From NCBI GenBank assembly GCA_013339765.2, contig CM023449.1, positions 206,485,422 through 206,549,421 on the forward strand: a DNA stretch of 64,000 nucleotides. Direction: 5' to 3'. Shown piece by piece: positions 35,101 to 47,100 of this stretch (position 1 is its first letter; each line of letters begins with the position of its first letter). The position numbers and the translations under genes are program-made. Source of the DNA: Haemaphysalis longicornis. Lineage: Eukaryota; Arthropoda; Arachnida; Ixodida; Ixodidae. The notes below the pieces were generated by a model, which saw nothing but the letters and a program-made list of their open reading frames with translations, made no database searches and was not told the DNA's origin.

Positions 35101-38100
35101 AGACACATGACCAGAGAAAATACACGGGTGAGTGCGGGCTGGATGCAAAAACGAGCTTTTAATGGACGAAGTATGGGAGGTTTCTTTTCAGGGCACAACA
35201 TTCAGAGCAATAACCAAAATTTCAGTAACTTTCAGTACAAACGTTATGTTGATTCCTCTCTAGGAAAACGCTGCAAAGTATATGGCATTGCATGTCATAA
35301 AACATGGATTCTTTTTTATCATCGCAAAGTCAACCTCCTAAATACCACGCCCCCCCCAGCTCCCCCAAAGGGCCTTTTTTTTTTTTTTTTTTTTCTCTTT
35401 TTCTTTTTTTTTCTTCAGGGAAAGGTGGCAACCCTAGTAACCGCGTGCATGAAGGGAGCACTTTCAGAAGCTGGCACAGTGCACAGAAGTGACACGTTGC
35501 AAAATTGTGATGGCAGATAGAGATAAAAAGAAGATACAACATTGACACTACTACTTCGTTTGCTGCTGACAGCGGCAAGTGAGGGCGTAGCGAGCGAGCA
35601 AAAGCCCCGATTGAGTCATGTTTCGGTCTATTGGGGAGGCAATGGCACACTGGGCTACCTGGCGTGCCGTAGCAGACGCGAGAACAGAACAATAGAACGG
35701 GCACACGGTCACTCATCCCGACAGAGGACAGCGCGCGGAGCGGCCATTCCCCCCCAGCAACGAAGGGTGGGCGCGGTCACTCTGTACTGTTCAATATACC
35801 GAGGCAGAAGATCTTGTGAGTGAAAATACGAGCTACTAGAAAGATTCGACACATGGCACGAACAGTCCAGGCGTGCCTGCTTTGCGCTATGTCACGAATT
35901 TTTTAACGCACAATGGAGAACGTACTGTTACGTCAGTGACACTGTGGAAAGGAAATGCGAAAATGTAGCGGTACGTCAGTGACAGCGAGAGGGTTAAGTA
36001 AGTAACCTCACACTCTAACCTTCTATGGGCAAGATTTTGATCTGTGGCACCGTGCTGTGTTATCTGAATGGTGTTTTGTGCTCCAAGCTCAACTCAGAAT
36101 AGGTAAAGTACTTTTAAGGCAAACGCCTTCAGGCCCACATTGTGCAATTGCACATTGTGCAAAGGGTGGTGTTGTTGCCCAATGCAAGAAATAGCCACCA
36201 CTATAAAGAGCAAGAAAAATGGTAATTGCTGCCAAAGTGCGTATTTGGATTGATTTCGATAAATCAATTACAGTAAAAGGTCGTTAATTCGAACTCGGTT
36301 AATTCGAGCTTACAGTTAATTCAAACTGACGGCCTGGTCCCGGCACAGCCCTGTATATTTCAATGGGGGAAAACTTCCTACAATTCGAACTCCGCTTAAT
36401 TCGAACAATTTTATAGCCGCCTTTGAGTTTGAATTAACAAGCTTTACTGTATGTAGCTTGAAAAGAACATTGGGTACATTAAGGTTCAGATAGGAAATGA
36501 ACCCAGGTTCCAGATTAAGAGTCGAGTGCATTGCCACCACACTACATCACCATGTTGCCGGGGGTGGAACGAGGGTTAGCTTAGTGCAAGTGGCACTGAT
36601 TTTCTGCTACATGATGGATGAACATGGCGGCACGTGAGTAGAACAGGTGTGCCTCAGCCAGGGAAAACTCTGATTCTAAGAAAGCTATGGCGTAAAGTGT
36701 TGCCAGCTAGTCAGGTTGTTGAAGTGATTAGCACCAAAAGATGAAGGAACGAAACCGAATAAGGAGACACGCACACTTTGCTGCCACTGCTCTAGATGAG
36801 CAACTCATGAAGTACTCACGGTTGAAGCCGAAAAGTTCCTGCGACACTGCTGTCGCAGCCACTGTGAGCTACATACAGGGGTGGAACTGCTGCGCCAATT
36901 GCGCCATTGTGCGCCAATTTGCCCTGCTGCGCCAAGCTGCGCAGAAACGGCAATTTGCGTGATTATTGTCCATTGAGAGCATAAAACGCCAAATTTAGCC
37001 GAGTCTTGTCCTCGTCTGGCAACACTGAGCGCTGGCTACACAATAGACGCAGCCGCATCCACGCCGCATCCATAGCCACGGCAGTTCGGTGCACTCGTGG
37101 TTTCCTCGTGGAGTTTATCGCAACGTTGTTATCGCCGCGGCTTTCCCGGAAGACTGTCACCAGCATGAGTAAAAGTACTTTGAACAGTTATCTAGTTATA
37201 TAACTTGAGGCATGGCCTCTGGAATTTACAGCTGCTCGAAGTAAGACGAACGACCCCTTCGCACACCCTTCGCATCAGTTTTTTTTTATTATTATTATTT
37301 TTGCGCGAGTACGCAGTTACTGTGGTGATTGAAGTCTAATTTTTCGGGACCTGCACGAACCGAGAACCGCGACGACGCGAGCTTCCGCACGAAGGGCTCT
37401 TCTGCGATACTGAGCGCATGTGCACGCTCCTCTAGAGTGTTGCGGCGGCCGCTATCACTTTCCTTTAAAACAGTTGCGTGCAGCGCGCCACACAGCCGCC
37501 GTACTCGTTCGCGCGCCGACGAGGCTCGACTCGACCGCGAAAGCGGGCGTCTTGATGGGATGCCGTGCCCGCTTTCGCCTTCGCGTCTATTACGGATTGA
37601 GGCGTCGTGAAATCGCCATCTTCGTTCGCTGCCTATGATGCCTGCCTTCTCGGTCGACGCGGCGGTGGCAGCTTGCTGCGAATACAGCATCATATTGTAC
37701 GGCGCCCGTCTTCGTGTTGGGGAATATCGGTGCGAGATGATGCGCGCTCGGCGAGCGCCGCTCGGGTAGGGCACGGCACGTTCACGAGGCCTGATTTCAC
37801 GGTTGCGGTGACGGCGGCAGCGGGGCGGCGCACTGCACGCGATTGTTTTAGCTCGAAACTACTCTACCAAAAAATGTTTAAAAGCAGCCACTGTTAGTAA
37901 CATAGTGTTGATTATTATACAAATAAAGGTCAAAAAGTCGCTACATTTAAAGGAATTGGCAAAAGGCAGGTTTCAGTCCCGAGTAAAGGGTAATATCAAG
38001 GTGCCAGCTCCTATTTAATTTATTGCGCTCCTTCTAAATAATTCTGGCAAATTCTATTTTTCATGCAGTTTTTGGATTAGTTGCTCTTAAAAGTACGCTC

Positions 38101-41100
38101 AGTCGCATTATTTAAGGCCATCAATGTGCTCCAAAAGTGCTCCGAAGTAGCCCCTAAACTGCTCCAAACCTGCTCCAAAATGGGAATTTTGCTGCTCCAA
38201 AGCTGCTCCAAAATAAGACTTTTGCTGCTCCCGTGCCTGCTCCAAAAAGCTAGACCCTGCTTCCACCCCTGTACATAACTCGAAAACGCTTCACCCGCTG
38301 AAGTGTTTTTTCAGGCTTGAGTGTCTCTGCCCAGTCTTTTTTGTCAAAAATGCGCAGATAAAGCTGTCTGGTTGTCTGTACAGGCCCGCGAGTTGCGCTT
38401 GACGTGACGGGGCAAATCTGCAGCAAAAATGAAAGATCGCCAGCCTCTCTCGCAGGCCTTGTTCGAGTCAGCGCCGCTTTAGAATAGTGTGAAGACGGGT
38501 GTGAAGCTGACCACTTCAAAGCACAACAGCTGCGATGCTTTTAAGATTGTTGAAATTAATTGAGGATTGGTTCAAAAGATTGACGTCAAAAGGTTAGCCC
38601 AGCGGGGAACGGTCCGTGGTGGTTCTTTGCCTGAGAAACAGTACTCTTGTGGTAATGTAACCACACTGCCTGAGTGTGCTTGTGAACCCAGTTTTTGCAT
38701 TCCGAGAGGTGCTTTGTGTTTTATTTTTGTGAAGATGTAATAACTTCACAGCAAACGTCTCCGAAAGTATAGCTATTGCAAATGCACCAGTCATGTGTAG
38801 GCAGTATTTTGGTACTTTCTGCACAAATGTTGGTAAGATGTTAGATTTGGGAGTTGTCAGGCTAGGTACTGTCAGACAAATTGCTCTTTGGTGGTAGAAT
38901 TTCTGTACAAATTCAACCCGAATTTACGGTGTGGAGTAATTTGTGGTGTGGTCTTAGAGGCCGTGAATAATGTCACCATCACTCTTAATGCCGAGTGCAT
39001 TGGCCTGAGGGCTATATGCTCATCGTCATCATCGTTAAGCCCTGAGCTCGTGTCGGTAGGCGGGTGTAAAAAGGTACAGTAATTGACTTACTGTAGGCTC
39101 AAGTTTATTGGAACATACGTAAATTTTACACTGGGAGTTTGCAAAGCTGAAGCAAAACATCACGTAATGCAAAAATAGAAACAGTGTTGCTTGCTTCTGA
39201 GCATTTCCCATCGTTGTTACTGCCATTCGTTGTAGTAAGTTAATCAGTCTGCATAATGCTTAGAGAAGTTGCGGCATGAATGATTTGCAGTGTGTTTGCT
39301 GAAACTGGCACATTGTGTTCTGAGGAACATTTACTGAACAGACCTGGCGTATCGGTGACTACGAAACCATATTCTTACCCGTGGTCTCTTACAGTACAAA
39401 ACTAAACCACACTGTGAGAATTCATTTACAGCTGCCTTGAGATTTGTTAAGGGAAGAAAGGAAGACAGGAGTGAGGGACATGCTTTGTGGATTAGGGAAA
39501 AAAAGAAAAGTAGGAAGCGGAGTTAGGCTGGACATGAACAATGGGTGTGCCAAGCACTGAAGGAGGAAACCAGAATTAGGGAAAGACAAAAAAAAAGTAG
39601 ACTTGGGGAATTGAACGGGAAAATTTGAAGGCAAAAAAGCGTATTTGGATAGCACGAGACTGAAGAGGTTTGCAAGTGTACGGGAGAAGTCGTCGTTATT
39701 CAGTGGAAAATAAATAGGCTGATGATGATGATTGTGAAATTCTTCGAGGCTGTATAAAAGCATTTCCTTCCTTCGGCAGTATTTGTAAGAGTTGAAATAT
39801 GTGCAAACTTTCTTATCATGGCTGTGTGGGGGGTGCTAGCGCAAAAATCACTCGCTCCCTGAGAGCATTGGCGAAGGTTTCCACAGCAGTGTACGAACTT
39901 CCTCCTGGTGAAATTTGTAACATTTGTCGTGAATTCTTCCAGAGTAAAGAAAAGCTGCGGCGATATGCCCGGTTGAGCGAAAGCAAAAAGCTTTGTTGTT
40001 GCTAGTTTGAAATTGGGTGGTAGGCAGGGCAGCTTTGTGTTGAAGATGTCCCAAGATTCATCTATTTTTAAACACTTGTTCAGCCAAAGTGTTTGTTGCT
40101 GCTACGAAACTGACGCGCATTGTCTCATTTTTCTGCACAGGAAAAAGCAGACTTGGGTCCAACGTACAGTTCGCCATTCTCTCCTGTGGTAAGTAAAAGA
40201 CTTGTTGTGGGTTGTTGTTTAATCTGTAATGTGTTTGTATTTAATACAGCCTCCCTATGTATCAGTATGCACGGACAATACACAAAGGATTAGAGGATAC
40301 CAATGCTGCAGTAATGTGCTTAAGCATTCCTTTTAAGGGCCGAGCACTTTAGGGGCTCGCCTTGTCGTCGTAGCTCGCTCGCTGGACCCACCTAGAGCCA
40401 CATGGAGTCCCGTCGTTGCAGCATCCCACGGAGGTTTCCAGAGTGAAGCGGTTTATATATAGTCATAAGCGTTCGAAACTTGTGAACCGCTGGTGCTTGT
40501 CATACATCTTCCCGGTGTTTAGCGCAAAGAAAACTGCAGGTACATTTGAGGCAAAATATTCGTAATTAACCGGCTTTGCCCGCGTTCACTTAGTTAGGAA
40601 CACTCGTTGGGTTGATTTTTACAATATTAAGCGAAAAAAAGTGGCAGTGCAACGCTCGCTTGTGCAGCAGGAAAAGCAAGCACAAAAAGAACAGAACTCC
40701 CGCTGGCGCAGTTTCAGGAAGGGGGTGCGCGAGCGCTGCGAAGGCGGGAAATTTGAATTGCATTGGGTGGTTGCAGTGAGCGGATAACGTAGCTACAGCC
40801 CATTATGACAAATCACTGCTCTGCACTTCTGACAGCTTTCTCATTGAGTGGAACGGCTTTAATACTTTTGCTAACACTATTGATGACTGGATTAAACTTT
40901 CAAGCAAAGGGTTTCTTGCCAGAGCAATAATACTATTGTTTAATGTTTTTCTTTGCCAATACCTGCATATCATGTGTTGTTGTATTGCTCAGATACGTGT
41001 TTTGTTGTTATCTGTCCTTCACTGGTGCATTTATGTACTGAATACTGTTTGAAAACTACCCCCCCTATAAAAATGCCCCATGGGCACATTAGGAACTTGT

Positions 41101-44100
41101 AATTCGTAAATAAATAAATTGCTTAATAAAGCATTTTGAGACTGCACGTAGTTGTGAGCAACAACAAGGACAGCTTTTACCTCTGACTTCACAGATTATG
41201 CTTGTGTTTTTGCGTGTTGCCTTTTCACACTGGTGCTGCACCTGAGAAGTCAACCTAATGTTGATGAGAATGGTGCAAAAATTTCTTTTAGCAGGTGCAA
41301 CTCGCTTATAGTTTAATTACACTACAGCCTCTGCAGCTGGCCATTGCAACAGGAGTTAGCGAAAATTAGCGAGCTAATTTGGTTCGTTCCAAGCGGGAAC
41401 ACCTTTAATGAAAAATCGAGAATTTATCGCTCGGCTGGTACCAGCTCATTCCAAATGTGCTTTGAAAAGGAAGCAGTGAGCCGTGGGGTGAAATAGTTCA
41501 GTGAGGGAGTAAAAGCATACTTACTGCACGAAATACTTGAACGTTACAAGAAAAAAAACACACTGGTTGATTCCTCTGTCATAGGAACTGGTAGAACACG
41601 AAAGTGAAATGTGCAGCGAAATCTGCAGCTGAGCATGATTTGCGGGTCGGTGGCTGTCTTGTGGGTGTGTTTGGCGAGTGATGTCCTGCTGGCGGGTCGC
41701 TTCGGCAAGAGTGTACTGGCGTCATTTTTGTGACGGATATGACGTCAGCGAAATCTTGGTGTATCCCAGCATAAAACACTTTCGTGCTAAGATATAAAAC
41801 GCAAAGAACAACAACCCTAGGTATAACAAACTCTTTATTGCTAAAGGTTGCTTCCCTGCAAGAAGACCCTGTGTGCAGGGGTGCACCCTTTACAGGCCGC
41901 TTGCTTCGTTGTACTGGACGGATATGTCGTAAACGAAATCTTCGTGAATCCTGGAATAAAACACTTTGGTGTTGAAAAAAAGAAATGAAGAAGTACATAA
42001 ACACGTGCCTCTTGACCATTGCAGACGATCCGGCTGCTCAAGTCCACCATCGTCAGGCTTCCCATGAACCGAGAGCAGGGCTGGACCGTGGAGCCGTGGC
42101 ACCTTCGAATTGCCCTTCGGCAAGCGGTCAGTCCCTCTCGAACACTGGACGTCTCTGCCTGCTTCCAATCTGTCGCTTTCTGCGAGACCGTTTCTCTGGG
42201 ACGCAGGAGGGAGACAGTGTGCAGCTAAAGCTCGTGAAATGAAGGCAGTGGCTTTGGCATTGTACTGCTTCGTCTGCTTACTGTACTATTAACAGCAGTT
42301 CGCAAAGATGCCCCACCGAAGGAAAGGTCTGGTGATGTGCCTTGACCATGACTGCTGTCGTATGAGAGGCAACTTTGCTGATTGTAGGAACTTTCTTGCT
42401 ACTTGGTGGCTGTAAGCTCAACAGTTGTGTTATGTATAAGAATATGTGACAAAATGTTCCGTTGCAAAGAAATGCACATACATGGTTGCCCTTTTTTGCA
42501 ACGGACCTGCATGCAGCTTGCTTGCCAGGTTTTTTGTGTTTGGGCCATTTTTTATTTCGGTACGGTTGTAAAGAAAAATTTTCCTTTTCTTACCTTTTGT
42601 GCTCTCTTCTCTGTACCACCCACCGCGGTGGCTTAGTGGATAAGGCGTTGATCTGCTGAGCACGAGGTCACGGGCTCAATTCTCGGCCGCCGCGGCCGCT
42701 TTTCTGATGGAAGGCGGAAAGCAAATGCGCCCGTGTGTACGAGATTTTGGTGCATGTTAAAGATCCCCAGGTGGTCGACATTGATCCGAAGCCCTCCACT
42801 ATGGCGCGCCTCATCACCTGCGTTGCGTCGGCGTGTTAAACCGTACAATCAATCAATCAATCTTCTCTGCACTGCAGAAACCACTGCTTCTAGAAGAGAC
42901 CTCCTTACGTGTTAAACCTTAAAGCTTTGCTATAAAACTTTGATGAAACTTTGATGTCATTTTCAAGCTCTTTCGAGCATTCTTGTCTAGCACAGGAAAT
43001 TAAGAGCAGACAAGTTTGCGAATTAGTATAAGCATGCAAGTACCTTGAACATGGGTACTTGCCAAAAAAAAAAAAAAGAAGAGAAGCACGCGATGAAAAG
43101 GAGCTTTGATGTTGTGCCCTTCCTGTCTTCCTTCTGTTCTTGCTATGTATTTGGGGTCAATAACAGCACAAATATCAGAGCAACGGATTAAATTCGGTAC
43201 TTGGCTGCGCAATTTATCACAAAAAAGTTCTGCAGATATTCAGAGAATTAGTATCTACTACTAATGCGTAGCATTCTTATGCCGCTTGTCTTGAGTGTGA
43301 GTTTTTACAGTCAAATTTTTTGGTTTTTCTAAATCCTGTCTGATCAACTATCTCCATTTATGCTATTATAGTGATTCCAAGTGGAACTTTAGCGAAATCT
43401 GCATTAGTAGTGGAAATGCAGGGCGGTATACGGTTTGCCATTTTCTGTATTTTTTTCATATTTTTGTTATTTATTATTTTTTCAGACTTTCGTTCGACCA
43501 ATTATCTCCATTTATGCTATTATAACGACTACAGGTGGAACTTTCGCGAAATCTGCATTATTGTTTTAATGTTTATCTTATTTTTTAGTTTTTCAAAACT
43601 TCATCCAACCAATTATCTGCATTCACGTTATTACAACGGTCACATTTGTAACTTTCGCGAAATCTGCAATATTGTGGAAATGCAGGGCATCACTCAGTTC
43701 GGCAGTTTTCGTAATTATTTGGTTTTTCTTATTTGTTAGTTTCTCAAAAATTCATTCAACGAATTATCTTTATTTCATTTCATTTATTCCACCTTAAAGG
43801 CCCTAAGGCATTACATAAGGGGGGCGGCGTACAAGGTATAATAAAAATATAATGTATGCTATTATAACGATTACTGGTGAATGTATACAAGGTATAATGT
43901 ATGCTATTATAACAATTACTGGTGAAACTCGCGAAATCTGCATTATTGTGGAAATGCAGAGCGTTACATGGTCCTGGCTGTTGGGGTACTCGGAAAGGAA
44001 TGCTACGCATTAAAAGGGTTTTGTGCGTGTGTGTGTGCATGTGTAAAGGCAAACAGCATAACTGACAAACTTGTGCGAGCACATTGACAAAAAGCCTCGC

Positions 44101-47100
44101 GCAAAGGAGAAGGTACTTGTTGCATGAACATGGTGCAAGTGGGAGCACAGATGGTGGTGCTCATTCCTTGACAGCCTTTATTTTAATTTACGCAAGTCTA
44201 GCTTCACTCTGTACCACATTGAGCCATTCGTAAGCAGCATCAAAGCACCACGTTCTTTTCAGGCTCTCCTGTGCGGGTGCTTGTTGGTCTGCTCGTGGTT
44301 GCTTGACTTGTTATTTCTAAGGCCAGACGAGATTGTGCGAGACGTAGAATGACCGCATTGTTTCATCTGACATCTGCTTGCAGGGCGTCACAATACCAGA
44401 GGGATCGATCGAGGTGCCCGAGACTCCCATCACGGGGCCAGATTACGCCGGCAAGGAGAACAAGGTGTTTCTGGCCACCATTTATGTAAGTGCAACAGTA
44501 CGCACCCGAAATGTCTGGCAGTAGCCTGCAATAACCCGTATTACTGATATATTCTGTTTTAGTAGATGTTCAGGAAAGGTGTGCGAATATTTGAAAACTT
44601 CAGATACTTTGAAAACAGTGTTTGCTATTCAATTTGCAGCACGGTTTTATCTTTTGAGGCATTCGAATGTTTGAAACTTACAAGTAGGGCATTACAAGTG
44701 GCTCTGCGGCACGGCGTGCAAATGTTCAAGTGTCACGCATGGCGTGCCCTTTGGAGTTGGCTTTGTTTCTCAGCACAGAAGCTGTGCAACAAAGCCTAAC
44801 ACGTGTAAGCTGTGCTTGAATGGGTCTACGCTAGCTGTGGTGCATATTAGCTGAAGTGAAATGCTTCGCAAATTTATAAGCTGAAAACAAGTTTGCCGTC
44901 ACTGTAGTGGCATGAGTGAGGAATCTGGAGTTATTGCTCATTGAATTGCACCAAGGTCATACCAGCCGCGAGCATCCTCATAGTGGCTGAAGGGACTGCA
45001 GTCATATGAACTTCCTGTATTTAATGCATGTTAAGGTGGAACTTGCGTTTCTTCATTGAAATTTGTGCCAAATCTTTGTTTGTTCTGCTGCTTTGTTTTC
45101 AACTTTTTTTGCACCATTTTTTTTTTCTTATTAACAAAAACACTCTGATGTGTTATGTCCCAACTGCCTAAGTCTTCCTTTTTGTTCTTTAGTCGCGTTT
45201 TAGAAACTTTATACACACTAAAGGGAAGGTATTTATATTCTACAAGAGATCAGAACAGAAGCATCAGAGATGATGCTTTTACGAGGGAATCAGTTGGCAG
45301 TCATTTGGAGATGCAGATGATGATGATGATGTGTGGTGCACATTTTATTAGACCTTTCCCTGTTTTCAAGCCTCTCCATAGGCGAAGCTGTGCAATCGAA
45401 TAGCTAATAAAATGGAAATTGGGGACCAGAGCTACTGGATGGGAGAGATCAGAACATTTATAGGGATGGGGTTTTCAGGAGGGCAGCAGTGGTTGGCAGT
45501 TGTCTGGAGGTGCAGATGATGGTTATGGTGGCAGTGAGGGTACACATCCTTGCAAGCCTGCCAGATTTTGTTCCCTTGTGGGTGCGAGCCAGGCACTTCT
45601 GTAAGCACCCAGCACTGTCTGCTGGTTTGCTTCAAACGCACCTCCTTTTATTGTTTTTGGCAACCACTAGAAGAGCTGTGCTGTCTGACCTCGGCTGCCT
45701 GAAGGCCGAATCGTGGGTTTTGGCGTGAATGACCTGGGTTCAAGCCCCAGTAGTGGTGATATTTTTGCAAGACCTGTGATTTTTTTTACCTTTAACACGC
45801 TCTTTACCTTTACATTTACCTTTAACGAGCTGAACTCTAAGCATTCTGTCAATAAATTGGGGTGGTTTGGTACCATTTAGGTCGGTGTAGGGACAGGGTG
45901 CAGCATATCAACGCATATAATTAATTTTCCACATCACACCCCAGAACAGGGGCTTCCCCAGGAATCTCAATCATGGGGGGGGGGGGGCAGGGGTGGAGGC
46001 TAGACAAACTATACAACCTGTTTCTTTTTAGTCCACTAGTTAAAGGTGTTGTGCCACCAAATTTGTTGCTTGTGCATTCTCTGTTGCAAACGTTTTATAA
46101 TTCGTTAGAAAGCATGATACATGCTCTCACACGCACAGATTCTGAGTGAAAAATTTATTATCGCACGATTCATGTGAACAGGATTCGGTTTTGGTTTCTG
46201 GGCGCCGATTCAAGCAGTGACGTCACAGTGTTGCGAGGAGGCTCTGCCACGGCGGCGCTGCGGTACGTTGCGACTTTACTGCGGCGTCTGCTCCCCCACA
46301 TACGTGCTTCACCACGGAAGTAAACACGCCGACTCGTCACGTCAAGCCGCGACAGCTCCGACGCGGATTCTTTGTCTGCATCCTCGGATGCAGACAAAAT
46401 GAAAACCATGGATTTGCCAAACCATAAAAATGCTAAAAAACGCTAAAAAAAAGCTGCCCCCCACCGCGAATCGAACCGGCAACGTTGACCGGACGGGCGG
46501 ACTGAGCCAACGAACAAACCATCGCCTCCTTTACTACTATAATTCCTGCGGCGTCACCGCAAAGCGTGCCCGCAAAGCGTGCCGGATATAGCCGGTGTAC
46601 TAGAGGAGGCCCATCCTTGGAGTCGTATGTCGGTGTTTACTGAGTACGTTACAGAATTTCCTGGCTGTAAACTCACATTTTTTAAATAGCGCTTGAGCAG
46701 CAAGGTTCCGCGAAGCCCCCGCGACAGTTATCGCCATCAACTCTGCTCTTCTGCGAAAGCGCTCGCAAAAATAAGTGTGCCCGGCTGCGACTGCGATTTT
46801 GCACTGAAGGGATAGTGCTTGGCCGTACTTTGGTTTACGTTTTACGTAAAAACCTTTGCCGATACTGATCTCTTATTACCCAAATTACCCTACGTAACTG
46901 TTCTTCTGCACGAAACTGACCTTCTATTTTCTACAGGCGAGCCGATCGCACACGCATTCCGGGGGTAGCGGCGTCGCCAAAGAGCACGGCGACACGCGTC
47001 GAACGCCAAAATACGGATCACATTAGCGCTAGTGTTGAGTTGTATGGGCTTCATGGAACTTACTGAGTTTATTACCCTCCAGAAACTAACAAAATAGAAC

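Noticed and set aside
37295..37774. 159-codon minus frame in a GC-rich patch
   Set aside because: It lies inside the hAT-like element in an MRPL9 intron, and overlapping frames of similar length occur on the other strand.
39799..40005. Frame with CNICREFFQSKEKLRRYARL as a zinc-finger exon
   Set aside because: Only one cysteine pair, no partner histidines or cysteines, and no matching splice sites.
45685..45775. tRNA-like sequence with CCTGGGTTCAAGCCCCAG
   Set aside because: Only a T-arm-like hairpin is convincing. No A box at the right distance and no clover-leaf.
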